From: Opisthorchis felineus
Taxonomy: Eukaryota > Platyhelminthes > Trematoda > Opisthorchiida > Opisthorchiidae
Direction: 5' to 3'
Assembly (NCBI GenBank): GCA_004794785.1
Contig: SJOL01010039.1
Coordinates: 836,807-900,806, forward strand
Length of the DNA stretch: 64,000 nt
Shown: positions 41,991 to 54,880 of the stretch, piece after piece
Position numbering within the stretch: position 1 is the stretch's first letter
Layout: each line of letters starts with the position of its first letter
Program-made: the position numbers and the translations under genes
Notes under the pieces: generated by a model
Databases searched by the model: none
What the model was told of the DNA's origin: nothing
What the model saw: the letters and a program-made list of their open reading frames with translations, nothing else

Positions 41991-42581
41991 CATCTCCAAG
42001 GCAACTACATCAATTTACCATTCTAGCACCGTCATCTTGACAGTTGAAAACGCACTTTCCCCTGCATGTTTGCATTTATTGAAGCGCTCTCCTGGATGAC
42101 ATTTCTAATTATACTGAGCAAGAAACTGGACCTGTTTTTGACTCAGTGAAGTTTATCTCTGAGTAAAGGCACTATACTGTTTCCATAACTTTCCTTCACT
42201 GATTTCATTCTATCTTGTACCGTTCCAAATGATGGGCTACATAAGTAAGTGGTGTCAGTCTTCCCAAACTACACTAGGACATTGTGATACAATGAAAATC
42301 ACCCGATAGGAAGCCTGAATTACTCTGACAGAGATCGGAAGACGTCCCAAGGGAGTCGCTGCCTCTAGCATGAAACCTGAAGCAGTGTCTTCCCAAAAAT
42401 TTTATGGATTTGTCTTATTTAAAAAATGTCAGATGTAAACAATTGATTCGTCAATAGGGGACAATGTAATGCAGCAGCTGCTTAGCAAAACTCAGATCTA
42501 TGACGTACTTATCAAAGCTTGGTAGGATACAAAGATGACAGTTACAGGTAAACATCAATACAGAAACCTAAATAAGGATAG
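41991..42581. other. Non-coding stretch, nothing recognised
   Basis: No open frame with family signal, repeat match or RNA structure was found between the LINE remnant and the following minus-strand frame. Confidence 0.45.
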
Positions 42582-42980
42582 TTAAAGACGGTTTCTCCGT
42601 GCGAATGCAAAAACATTGTATTTTCTGACACAGCTCTGCTCGGCCTCAAAAAAGCCAAGCGAATCCGGACCTATTGGAAAGGCGGTCGTATTATGGGGGG
42701 GACACGGTTCTAACATTCCTACTGTTGTGCACAACCAAACGGTTTTATCATAGAGGGATTCGTCACAGAATAGGTCGGTGAATGAAACTAAGGCTGAATT
42801 ATCGAATCGATTATCACAGAGGCGCTTAACGAAGTCTGAATTTCTGATGTGCTGTCGGACGGTTGCGTATTTCATAACCCAATAGGAAATTGAAAAACAA
42901 CATAAATGTGTTGCACCTGTCCACGGATAAGTAAGGTGATAGTTTGCAACAGCAGAAAAAGCGTTCCTGAATAGGTTCAA
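42582..42980 (-). CDS. Unrecognised candidate coding piece (C-terminal, about 100-130 codons)
   Basis: A minus-strand frame ending in TAA with protein-like composition: MKYATVRQHIRNSDFVKRL, TDLFCDESLYDKTVWLC, PPHNTTAFPIGPDSLGFF, CVRKYNVFAFARRNRL. It is rich in Cys, Tyr and Trp, with no low complexity. The frame is open above the first ATG, where it begins with a TTG, so an upstream exon may exist. I cannot assign a family. It could be the end of a real gene or a young piece of an unfamiliar mobile element. Confidence 0.35.
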   Translation of the reverse strand: MNLFRNAFSAVANYHLTYPWTGATHLCCFSISYWVMKYATVRQHIRNSDFVKRLCDNRFDNSALVSFTDLFCDESLYDKTVWLCTTVGMLEPCPPHNTTAFPIGPDSLGFFEAEQSCVRKYNVFAFARRNRL

Positions 42981-43284
42981 CGCATTTTCGATTGAATGTA
43001 TCGGTCCTCAAATGTCACAGGACAAGCATAAAAACGTCTCAGTTCACCCGCCCCTAAAGCACATGCTGTCAGCAGATGTTCGCATTCGCAACAGTGTTCA
43101 GCAGTCCCCAAATTTCACCATTGCGGCTTATTTCTTACCTTGACAGGTTTGGACTTGAATGTGTGACCAGGTACTGCCCTGTTCATCAGCCTTCCTCCAG
43201 GTGACCGAATCTCACAAGTAGGGCACATGTAAAAACCAGTTGAGATACCAGTGGATAGTTGCGCGATTTGTTGAATTTGTTCGC

Positions 43285-43435
43285 ACCACTCTCGTTTGAA
43301 CAGTCCTCAGCATTTCCTAGCCAGTTAGCCCAGTGTGTCCACACCGAAAGGGGTAACCAGTGGACTTGCCGGGTTTTTAACTCCGGATATCTGACATGAG
43401 AGGGGAGCGTGCTACTTCAACAGCAGCGCATTCTG
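43285..43435 (-). repeat. SINE S1 fragment
   Basis: Shares CACTCTCGTTTGAACAGTCC and GTGTCCACACCG-type blocks with the tails of the copies at 2148 and 3733, then a shortened middle and a degraded tRNA-like part. Confidence 0.5.
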
Positions 43436-45367
43436 TCTGGTTTCACCTGAATTATTACGTTTAAAATTTGCACGTTGGAGTTCCCGCATTTGAATCTTTT
43501 CAGATTCGTTGACCATCCTAAACACGCAAAACTGTTCCAAAGAGCTCTCTACCCTATGGGCTATCCAAAGTCCCTATGAAACTATTGATTAGTTGTGATA
43601 TCTTGCGCAGCAGTTGGGTTGAAAAAATGACGTAGTGGATAATTCAATATGAGATTCTGTTCATATATGCAAATAGAAAAAAGTTTTCCAGGTTGCAAAG
43701 TGAACCAGGTACGCGTAGATCGATGCAAAATGGCAGCAACGCGGTCCGCCTTTGTCCGTCGAACACATAGAGGGCTAGTGAGTTCGGTATAGCACTTCGA
43801 TTGTCCCCATAACGGGAAGATCTGCCAACCATGAGTGTGGGAACGGTAATGGTGGCGCACCTGACATCCAGGCGTGAAGCGCAGCCAAAACAGCGCCAAC
43901 TGCTAATCTAATCGACCAGGCAGAGGTGAATAATACTGGCGTTCTGAGTTGTCACGATCGGAGTGATAAACCACCCACTCATTGCAAAACCCAGCGTAAT
44001 CACAATAACTCATTGTGGACTACCCATCAATCGACGTCAATATTAGACAACCTCGAACAATCAATGATTCAGAAAAAAGCAAAAACTGGCAATGGAGTTC
44101 TGCACTATCCCAACAGAGTTGAAGGTTGCACAAAGAATGAACCTGGTGAACGACTTGTCTGAAGCGTCTGGGGTTTTCCACAGATCTTTTACCTCAGTTC
44201 CTCCAGTTATCAACCGTGAAATACAGATAAAAAGTTAATGTGTCATCGGTGACTTCAAAACCTTGAACAGCATGCGACGACTGATTCGCAGCTGACTCGT
44301 ATGAACAATATTCCCAGAAATCGCTGATCAGCGAAATGAGACGTTTACATAAGGTTTTAGCATTCGCTGGTTCCAATTCTGTTGAATTTACCGTTTCAGA
44401 ATGGCAAACTTGGTAACCCGCTCACCTGGCCTGAAGAAACTTTTGTGTCAAACCGAAGGGTTGCCCAGCTACAAAAAACACCGAATGTTTGGCAAACCCT
44501 TCTGAAAAGATGACTTCTCAATCGGTTCCAAACCTTTCCCAGTCGGTCAAAGTTTGTTCAGACTAAGACAAAACTCATCATTTCCTGGGACTCCTTCCTA
44601 GGTATGGCTCAGTAGGTTGCTGGCTTTCAAGGTGATGTGTATTATGCATTTTTTTTAAAAACATCTTGATCACACTGTCATCGAGAATCTCGACTTTTTA
44701 GTTGTCTCACAATGTTCTCGTCGGTTTTCAGAGAAACAACGGATTTGGTGGTCTGTGCATTTGTGCGAATCTTTTGCAAGTCACTTGATATTAGTACGCT
44801 GATTTTTTCATATCTCTGTATTTGTGTATTCTCACTGGTGTGTCAAAAGAAGTTTGCGGCGTTTGAGGTTTTGTGGTCTACAGTTCAGTTTTCAGGTGGA
44901 ATTCTTTTCAAGATGTGGCCAAAATTTATCCGAATTCGACATGCTGAGATGTTACTTTCTTTTCAGTGAAATTTTCCAAATGAACCTGACCAGATGGCAC
45001 ACCTTCAGTCGACGTTGTTAAGCTGCGAAGTCCATCATACTCGACTATTTGACGTTTGCGTTCGACTATGGTTTGTTCGCTGTACAGTGGTTCCTTATTC
45101 GGATAGTACCAAGGAATAAACGTATGTCAATGTTTTTCATGATGGTGATGATGAACTACGGTGCTTTCACACACAAGCAGTGCGACTTTTCTACATAGAA
45201 CTACTAAATTTAATCTGATATCGTCGGTTTACTTTGTTGTTTTGACGCTATTACTGTACCAACACTCGTGAAATTTCCTTTTAAAAGAAGCTGTATAATC
45301 CTTGAAAATCTTTCCTGATTCGCAGTGCCACAGTGGTGGAATACATTTTTCCAGTTGAGGGTTTTGT

Positions 45368-45450
45368 AGAATTTACATTCACATCACTCTCGTTTGAACA
45401 GTTCTCCTTTCCTCCTGCCGAATTTCCCCTGGTGAGTCCACACAAAAAAC
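45368..45450 (-). repeat. SINE S1 tail fragment
   Basis: CACTCTCGTTTGAACAGTTC and TGGTGAGTCCACAC match the same tail of family S1. The tRNA-like part is absent, so this is a truncated copy. Confidence 0.45.
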
Positions 45451-48400
45451 TGAAACTGTTCAATCAACAATGACTATTCTCATAGTTCATTTTATGTCCT
45501 AGGAAATGCTTTCCTTTTAGTTTGTTTATTAGCAGTGAGTCTTCTAATTCGTGGAAGTTGGCGACCTTGAAAAACCGCGTACTCAAACTAGCAAGGTGCT
45601 GCTGAACTAAGCAGTGAGCATAGACTTAGTTTATCAGAACGCTCCAACTTCAGAAATACCATAGTTTCGAAGAAATCACTTTCAATAGTTTCACCGGATG
45701 ATGACCGGTTACTTTCACCATGCTGACTCAAACTTCCATGTCGTCCAGGATGTCGAAACTATCGTAAAACGAGAAGATTGTTATCGCTATATCACCTGAT
45801 GAAAGGTGTGTGTTTCTGTTGCCTCGTCCGCTGCAGGCTTCACCAACATTCTTCTACTGAGTGGCCTGTCGGTAAGCGTGCTACCTCATAAAATGAGCAA
45901 AGTAATCAAAAAGCTGCTCTGATATCTCCTTGATTTCTTGGTTTGTAAAGCAATAAATTTGGGCGATTTTCTGGACAACTTAATTTGCTGTTAGCAATCC
46001 TGAGATCTAACTACAGTTTGAGTGTTGATCACCAACATGATTACAGATTTTCCCATACTTTCTCTCAAGGTGAAAACAAAGAGCAGGCCTATTCTTCCGA
46101 CGGGCTTTGGAATATAGTTTATTTTTTCATATAAGGTGTACGCTAGCGGAAGTTGTGGTACAATTCATGATCCTCAATGGGGTATTTTTGTCTGCGATGT
46201 TCCGGGATGATTCGAGGTAGACGTTAAATCTGAATAACAGCATTCAAACAAACTTTTATGGAACAGCTACACACTGGCATATATAGCTTCACAGTTGCGC
46301 TCACTAAAGAAACTGCATCTGCACGTTAGCTTGCAGTGGTTGTTAATGCACCCCCTCCCCTCGTGGCTCCGAATAAGGTTCTCCATACATCTCTTAGAAA
46401 GTTTCCGTTTGGAGTCCAGATCCACCAGAGAAGTCACATAAAATGTCATAATACTGGATGGAGGAAGTTGCTAGCAGACAGATTCTAGAACCGGAAATAA
46501 CAGTTCATAAATATACGTCTTCCAACATGAAAACTTTCCTCCTATTTAATGCCACAGGCTGTCATGCACGATTCTACGTTGTTAGTCAGCAGACACCAGA
46601 CCAAGTGAAGACCCACATAAGCTTCTCACACGTGAGGCAGTAAGGTTAGCCACGCGCATAGCTCTCTCAAATCCAACCAGGAAATCCTTGGAAATACGGC
46701 ACTTTTTGAGTGAACAGATCATGTTGTAATCTCTTTTCTCCACTTTCTACCACGGTTGCATGATCATGTGTTCGTCCGAAACGCGACCACATTCCCAATC
46801 CGACGGACAAGTGCTATTATTGAAGTCGTAGTAGGGCAGAACGTACTGTGCGTTCGAAACTGTCTGAACGGACACACTTGCAAGATATCACTCGCCAAAA
46901 ATATGCACATAGGTTGTTCACAACTGGTATGCACATGAAAGTTCCCACGGAGATCTGATCGGATATTTGGTCAGTTACCCTGGCTAAGTTCTTCACTGAT
47001 CAGTCAAGCACACTAAATCCAAACAATAACTTATCAACTTGGATCGCATATGAGCTAGATAAGAAGACGACAAGACATGCAACAACCACGGTCGCCCGCA
47101 CCATCCAGTGTAAAATTCATGTTAGCTGATCCTCCGCGCAAGCGTTCAAATGGCTGTTGAAATGAGCCCATGGACATTGAGTACACTAGCAATGTATCTG
47201 TCGCTGATGGCAAGCCGGTGACTGCACATGTTTCCGCGAAGCAGTGCAAAAGAGTGATTGATTGGAAGCACAAATCTATGGAAAGATGTCTTCCGAGCAT
47301 ATAAACAGGCTTTATCGATTCAATTCACCATCGGAGTCAGCTACTGTGTATGTAAGTAGCTCGTTTCAACTTGAGCCGTTGTTTAGACGGTGGATTCATT
47401 TTGTTTTCGGATCTAGTTGAGGTATGGGCACATTTGCAAAGAAACCAGTCAAGCAATACTACGCGAAATAGCCATATATCCTGGCTCGGACCAATCGATT
47501 GGAGCACGTAACAGCAATGGGCTTGAAGCTGTCTGACGTGACTAGGTCTAAAAAACCGAACAACACATCTTCCTGTTGCTCAACCCGTAGTATGTTCGGA
47601 GAAGATTTGTGCGAATTTTTGGATACCTGTCTTTTCGACGTCCACTGAAAAACTGCTTCGATCACTTCACGCCAGTTGATAGTGTAATCTTAAAGTAGTA
47701 TTTGGGGCATACCGAAACTGGTCATTTCTGTGCATCAAACTATCGACAAAACTCAGTTTGTTCTGCACTTCGACCACTGGTTAAGGATGCGCGTGCAGTC
47801 TGCCGTTTTTGTATTCCCCTGAGAAACACCTACGACAGAACACTACTCCATGGATCGTCAACCGAGTTCTGCTTAGCTGTCTGTTATGGTGACGTGCACG
47901 TTGGTAAAACCAGGCATTGTGAACTTTCCCGTCCAAAGGCCGTATGCCATAGCAGCGCACGGTCGTTGCAATCCTGTCATATCTGCTCAACTCATTCCAT
48001 CATCCTACCTAACCAGTGGTAAGTACAAGGCATTAAAATGTGCAGTCGGGATGCTGGGTGAGAAAGGCCACGGTAGCCTGTTCTGTTGCGCGGCATAAAC
48101 GCCTCCCCCCCCCAAGAGATTCGGAAAAGCCGCGCTTTAAAGGCACACACTGTACGGCCTGACAAGCTTGGAATCTGGGCAGATATCGCTTCAATCCAAC
48201 GTATGAACACTCTATCAGCCTTCATGCGCAAACCAGTGTTGGATTACCTATTTAATTCCGGCAACCAGTGTTGTCTAGCACTAATATGCTCAAGAACCAG
48301 CGGTGATGCGTGTGGACCCAGCAGAGTGCTTGAATGAGCCCTCGCGGTGACAACGGCCGTATACTCTCATGAGACTATCTGCGGATTCGCTAAGTGTCGC

Positions 48401-50349
48401 AAAAAATAAGCTTCCGCAGGTTGACCAGCTGCTAAGCCTAACTAATCGCTAATGCTAGTATGTGTTTGGTCCAGGTGATTTTCTCCCACCTACCTGGAAT
48501 CCCTGACAGGTGAAGAACACGTCTGACTTTGTTACAGGGTGGTCTTGAAACTGTCACCCCATTTATGCAAAACTTAGTTCACGCAATAACGCGCCTAAAA
48601 TTGGACTAGTTGCTATACCGATCAAGTTGGTCTTGACGCGTAGGGCTGGAGAGGGACAGTACGCACCTTCATATCCGGGACATGTCGGCATGGCCACAGG
48701 TACCGGTGCTCGGGTCAGGTGTGTTTGATAGAGCGACAGAGCGGCTGAGTTAACGTGGCACCCAAGCAGCAAGCCTTTTGTGGCTTGCCCGTCATTTTTA
48801 CTCGAAGTCCCAAGGTTGGCTTTTTGCTGCGAAAGTCGTGTTGTCTGCCTGAGCCTCTTCCTAATGCGGACTGAAAAATAGCATGGCAACACTGTCAAAA
48901 CAAGCCTCCGAAACCATGTGACGGAAATCACATGACCCGGTTGCCATAATAGCCATAACCCAGCGATTTACGCTCGCATAGACGAGTCACCAGGCCACAG
49001 CAATCTTGGGTGGAGTTGATTTCACACTGGTGGTACTGCCGCTGCAGTTTTGCTCATTTCGATCCGTTCCTCACTGCTTGTTGCCTGTAGGTAGGGCTGT
49101 TCCGACTTGATCTCCTTTAGAGAATAATCCTCACACAAGAAGACTGTTTTCATTGATTGTGATCTTTTGTGAAGTCGGGCAGCTAGTGCGCACTACGCAT
49201 TGTTTTCGCTACCCACATTGTAAAAAACAACCCTATTGCTCGAATCGCCTAACGGAGATAACAACAACCTCAGAACTTTTGAAACCTGGAAACCATGGGT
49301 AATGAGTTGACTCGGGCCATTCGCAGTCGACAAGTGAGGTTCGCTCACTGTTCTACTGATTACATTTCCTATTCTATCGGGGTTCCACCGGAGCGAAGCC
49401 CGGTAGGGTTTTGCTGACGTTCGGTTTACACGACCTTAGGGTGCCTGTATCGAGTGAAAACGACTGAGCTTCAAACTTGTTTCGAGTTCATGAGGTTCGT
49501 TCACTCAAAAATATTGCGGATTCGAGTAGGATAGTGATTGGTACTGATCACCTATCACTCGATTATTTGTGAAAGACTATTATGCGATCTCCAGAAGATT
49601 TGAAATATCCGTTTTTCCATGTTAGTCATGATGGTTGGGGTGCATCAGATGGATGAAACCACATGCATACCCAGGCACGACTCAGTTTATTAGATGGGTT
49701 GCAGGATATAGCAAAGCCTTACTCGGCCCCACTGAATACGATTCGGGCACGGAATATTACACCTCGGTATTGGAGCGATGAAGTGTTCTCCTAGCGGGAC
49801 ACGTGGGCCGACTTCCTAAACTGCATTGATATCAAGGTTTGTAATCACTACTGTGGTGCTTACTGAATGCGGATCTTCGGACAACACGTTTCACTGAAAC
49901 GAAGGAAGAAGCTCGGCCTTTGCGACGGATGAAATGCTCTGAATGGTGGTGTCAGAAAAGCCGAGGGTCTGATCACTGAGGGCTTGAATCCATTGTTGGG
50001 GTTCAGTGAAAACTGCGAAAATGACAGCGCGTTGGAGACAATCTTCCATAAGTTATGTTATGCGTATCCGCGGCCACCAACTAGACGCGGAGGATATCTA
50101 GCTGACCGCCTCTGCACACGTTTTATGACGATGACCTTTGGTTCCGAGGTTTCATATAGCCTTCCTAAGTGGACTCTTTTGGTCAGATGTGATCTTACCA
50201 TATTTCTGCAGTACAGAACAGGAAGAAATCAATTTTTTGTTGCCACAGGAACACTAAAACTCATCCAGATAAGCGGACTAGTGGCCGGATTACCAGGACT
50301 TCCGTTATCCTGCGTACTACAAAGCTAGAGAGTGCACCACATCTAGTTC

Positions 50350-50462
50350 ACCCTTGGTGAATATCATCAGCAGTGCGCCTATAAAAAATCTCAGGACAGA
50401 TTTGAACCCCCGACTCCCCGGATAGTTCTAACACTTCCGTTCATGCATAAGCGGCTGGTCTG
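50350..50462 (-). repeat. Possible tRNA-derived SINE
   Basis: On the minus strand a tRNA-like stretch with GGGGGTTCAAATCTGTCC (B-box-like) is followed by GGCGCACTGCTGATGA, similar to the GATATGCACTGCTGATGA block of family S1. Short and diverged, so tentative. Confidence 0.35.
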
Positions 50463-52918
50463 GAAACTAAGACACATTCTAGCGAGATTTGACTACACCA
50501 TCCTCCATTTATACCACGTGATCTAGTGTTGATTGGCTCCTCGACTGACAGCGAATTGTCAAATGCTTCCCTTTCTGAGCAGGTATATTCCGCTCTCAGT
50601 TGTCACCGACTGACGCACAGATAAATCGTTACGTTTGATGTGGTGAATCACGAAATGTTGGTCTCCCACTAACAAGGATGGTTATACGAACATTCAAACT
50701 CTGAACGAGTTTGCCACCAAATTCAGTACGAATAATGCAAAGTCGCGCTGGATTCCTGGCGTTTCTTTAGTTACAACTGAAATATATTTCTACCAGGCTC
50801 TCTATAAGCGTGCACCCAAAGCGCGAATACTCACCAGTTAGTCACTGAAGATTGACTTCATTCCTTGAACGTCCATCGCGAACTAGCTTTTTATCAATTT
50901 CGGGTGATGAATTTCTCATTAATTTGAATAGACGACTTGCTCCTAAGTCGAGCTCATTAAACTGACGCTCTCACCTATCGGTGCCCTATCTAAAATGATG
51001 ATAAAGAAGTAATGAAGTCCTCGGCGGAGACAGTCACTGGAAATTGTCTAATCTAACACAGCCAGGTAAACGTTCGGTTCTGAAAGGTACATATGCATGA
51101 TCTGTACTAACGTAATGTTTCTGATCACCAGTAAACGCCAAGGAAGCGTCGCAACGAATCTACACAAAGTGTCATTACACTCAGTGAAGAAGGAGCCGGG
51201 AAATCGTTGGGTATGGTGCAGGCCGAATAAGCTCAGTAGTTTGTTCCTATCTAGTGGATGCAAGCTGATTGTCGTGCATTATCAGTTCATTCTCCATCAT
51301 TTTACTCGAAAACTTGTCTGTTATAAAAACTTCTTTCCTGTAAACATAACACTCAGTACTCGTGAGAAAGTATCCCACATTTGATCGTGTCTCGTTCGAT
51401 CCGTAGGAAAAAGACCACCGATTGGCTGACTGACTGAGAAAAGGTTTTTTCACAGGGTATCTAAAGCACACAGATCCAAATATTTTATGGTTCATGCCCA
51501 CATCCGAACCCCGTCAATTAGATGCGCGTGCACTTATCGATCATTCCTATCGTTCGTGCTTTATTGATCCATGGGCTGTATCGACTGTTGCATTCCTCTC
51601 TTGGTTGAGTAAAATTTCCTCACTAGGCAGGATTAACTTTGCGAGTATGGTCACTTCGAATTCGCATGCAGCAAACAATAGGAGCAAAGCGGATGGTCTT
51701 CTCGCCCCACGCAAATCGGGTCTCAACAACTAATTTTTATTGGAGTAGAGAGTGCATTGTTCCGGACCAAACAATCATACGTCACTCCAGATGAATTTCA
51801 GCAGAACATCGATTTTCCACAGAGCTCGTGAGGAAACCTAACGCAGACCTGAACGTTAGATTCGGCACCCTTGATCAGGTGCTACTTCGCCAGCATGGTT
51901 ACGACCTCCGAACTAAAGACTGCCAAAGCCTTCTACTCCCGATCAGTGGCACCAGTTTTTACAACCACCCACCTGAGCGTATTAATTATCATTAGAACAA
52001 CCTGATGTGAACACACCGAATTCCAGTATTGACATCACCAAGCTCAAGTCTGCGTTTCTGTTGATAAACTCATATTTGAAAGCTGGATGCCGAACCAAGA
52101 ACATATATGTGAAAAATATATGTGACCCACTCAAACCCCCACTGACGATGTCACCTCGATTGGTGATGAAACATTTTCAACCTAAATGCCTAGCTTGGCG
52201 AACAGACCAACAATCAAGCAGCGCACCCGAGCTACCCATATTCCGCAACATTGCCATATGTGAACATAGCTCTGTAGATCTTTTCCTCAGATCTTTTATA
52301 GTGCCACTGTCCTCTTTCTAATGGTTACTCTATTGACCATACAACACTAACAACACACTAAAACAAGCTGCGGTCGATGACAGTGTGCGGTATGACTTCA
52401 TCCCAAAAATCCACTGTTTTCATTATAATGTTCAAAAACTAACACCGCTGACGTGTTGCGAATTGGGAGGATTACACTCTAGATGGTTACCGTTCTGAGG
52501 TCACATATACTGGGTTCATGAGGATAAGGAAAGTTAACTTGGCCCTTTGTTTTTCTGATGAAGCGGCTGGCGGTGGAGTACAACTGTGCCATCAACCAGG
52601 AATGCTGTCTTCCGTGGGTGTGTTAAATACTGCACCAGTTTCTAATGGATTTGTCGATTCTACTGAGTGCGGTTGCTGGATTGAATGCTTGATGGGGAGG
52701 CATTTCAAACATTCCGTAATTCGTCTTCGTGTAAGTTGTAGTATTGCCAGACAATTGAACTGGAAACAGCACGTCTGCTTCCGCGTGAAAATAACTAGCC
52801 ACATCACTTCGCCAAGTGCTGCTACCTTCGACCTTGTAACCCTCAACAGACAAGCGACACCTTACTACTGGGTGCCTGTTGAAGATTTGAACGATTCCGA
52901 TGAGCGCTTAATGACCCA

Positions 52919-52937
52919 ATAAATAAATAAATAAACT
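52919..52937 (+). repeat. AATA short tandem repeat
   Basis: Four to five AATA units directly after CCAATAAATA. A short A/T-rich tandem tail of this kind is often left at the 3' end of a LINE or SINE insertion, but the adjoining sequence shows no recognisable retroelement coding. Confidence 0.6.
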
Positions 52938-53769
52938 GACCGGTGACATATCGATCAGGGGCATAGTACAAAGGTGTAAATTACATCTTCGTGCATCACA
53001 TCTTCAGTAGGAGTGCAGGATCCGATCAATCGTTTTTGCGTTCCCTGTGTGTTGCTGAATCGTACTGTCGCACTCTATCTAGTTTGGAGGGGCTCGATAT
53101 ACCGCATCTCTGCCGATTACGTGTTGGTTGCAACCAGGGCAATACAGCCGAACCAGGCGTAGAAACTCAGCCCAATTGTGTTACTACGCTGTCAAAGCCT
53201 GGAGAATGTAGCACTGCGAAGGCCTGACCAAGCAGTCATGTGAGAACGGCTTCCGGCATCTTAGCCGGGACCAACTTGGTGGTATTGTTAAGACGGCTAG
53301 GCCGAGCGGACGTGTGTAGCGGTTGTTGCTGGGACAATCGTACGTGGGCTTGCTTGCGTTGATCGTGTCGGTGAGGGCCAATACTGCAACATACCTATCG
53401 TCGCGTGACTAGACTGGGACGGTGACGAACACATAAAGGTGCAGGGGGCAAAAAACCTAGTCGAAATCGGTTGATCTCACCCGCTGCTTTTTTGTGTGCA
53501 TTAGAAACGACCAGTTGTAGAAGATTACAGGATGCTCCAAGACACCCCCAGGTGTGAGAAACTACGGTCACACCGACACTGTTCACCCGTCATGAGTATA
53601 GTTCAGGTGTGGAATGCCGACACAGTTGTCCCTCAGTTGTCATGGTTCTCATACCAAGTTCACCGAAGCAATCCTTTTTTGCATAAAACCGTAGACAAAA
53701 CACAATTTAACCCTGTGTAACCCATGTGATAGTCAATCGTATCTCTTGCCGAATGATCCTAGTAACTCG

Positions 53770-53885
53770 GAGTCCTTACTGGTTCTCAACAAGAATGAAA
53801 CAGCTGTACTGTGTCCGTCGGCATTTTAGCATGGAGTTTCCTCATTGAGAGGACGAAATCTCAATCGAAGATTACAAAATATCAC
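53770..53885 (+). repeat. SINE S2 tail fragment
   Basis: CAACAAGAATGAAACAGCTG, then CCTCATTGAGAGGACGAAAT and CTCAATCGAAGATTAC match the 3' part of family S2. It lies immediately before a longer S2 copy in the same orientation. Confidence 0.5.
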
Positions 53886-53904
53886 ATCACGATCAATCTC
53901 TATG

Positions 53905-54250
53905 TGGCTCAGAGGAAGAATAATTCCACAAGATGAGTGGAACTTCCATCTGAGGAGTCGTCACTTGAGGAGCCAGTCAATACGTGACTTCGTGAGGTGG
54001 ATTCTGTGATTGAAGGATGAATGGCGCCATATCCTGTCTAAGTGAGAGCTAATCACACTGCTTTTCAGCCGCTCGGGGCCAAACAGTCATGAGACCTCCA
54101 CTGGCCGGAAGGTCGCGGGTTCGAAGCATTCCGGAGATGCGCCCTGCTGCTGAATCCCAATAAGGATGAAACAGCTGTATCATGCTTCTCAGCTTTTCAG
54201 CACAGATTGGCCTCACTGACCGGACGAAATCTAATCTGAATATTACAAAC
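53905..54250 (+). repeat. tRNA-derived SINE, family S2
   Basis: Long copy: GCTCAGAGGAAGAATAATTC, GTCGTCACTTGAGGAGCC, GTGAGAGCTAATCACACTGC, AGGTCGCGGGTTCGAAGC (B-box-like), CCCAATAAGGATGAAACAGC, CTCACTGACCGGACGAAAT. It aligns over its whole length with 15858-16215. Confidence 0.68.
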
Positions 54251-54599
54251 CTCCTCACTTCTCTACTGATCCGAAATGTCTAGCTAGCGTAATCCGTCAT
54301 ACAGTGACCCTCATCCAAGGAAAGGCCTGTATTTCTCATCAAGGTCGTCCGTATAGAGACAATATCTATAAAGTTGACTTGGTCTTTCTGGCGACGAAAA
54401 CGTTTGAGACACTTTTTACCCACCTACTTCACTCTTATGTAATTCATGAACTTCGTCGACCTGTTCTAAATAGTTCAATCCTCTGACCAGAGTTTGAAAA
54501 AAAAGATTGAAATTGTCCATATTAGAAGCAGAATGGAAAATACTTCTGACTGATTCTGCACCTGTATTGTTCGCTATGTGAACCTGAAGGAAAGTAGCG

Positions 54600-54880
54600 T
54601 CGGGCAAACCAACTCCATCGCTCAAGCGTGAGCACGTTCGCCTGTTCACACGTTGTAATACAGGCACATCTAGCGTGCGCTGGTGGAGTACTAGTAACGC
54701 GCTCGTCTCACATATCAAATACCCGGAGTTCGAAACCCGGCACGGTCAAGGATATGCATTGCTGATGAGGTCTAATAGGAGCGAGACTCGATTCCACTGC
54801 TTTCCCCCTTTGGCGCGGACTCACCGAGCCAGGAAAGGGGGACTGTTCAAAAGTGAGTGACATGAATGTCAATGTGAAAA
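54600..54880 (+). repeat. tRNA-derived SINE, family S1, best tRNA-like copy
   Basis: A leader GAGCACGTTCGCCTGTTCAC is followed by an A-box-like TGGTGGAGTACTAG and a B-box GAGTTCGAAACCC (near 54728-54740). Then the conserved tail GGATATGCATTGCTGATGAG, AGGAGCGAGACTCGATTCCA and CGCGGACTCACCGAGCCAGG. The B box is close to the GGTTCGANNCC consensus, showing origin from a tRNA. Confidence 0.7.

Larger units (their letters stand above)
43012..53769. other. Long region without a recognised gene
   Basis: Contains S1 SINE pieces (43285-43435, 45368-45450, perhaps 50350-50462), a C-run near 48105 and an AATA microsatellite (52919-52937). A T-rich stretch at 44.7-45.12 kb with AATAAA at about 45115 resembles a 3' UTR, but no coding exon upstream of it was found. 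Many open frames of 60-120 codons occur on both strands without family signals. Confidence 0.45.

Noticed and set aside
49984..50328. 114-codon plus-strand open frame
   Set aside because: No recognisable motif, no splice context and no repeat match. The length is within what chance gives in this window.
54672..54760. Possible functional tRNA gene
   Set aside because: The A and B boxes are present but the cloverleaf arms do not close. The sequence continues into a repeat tail shared by other copies, so it is a SINE head.
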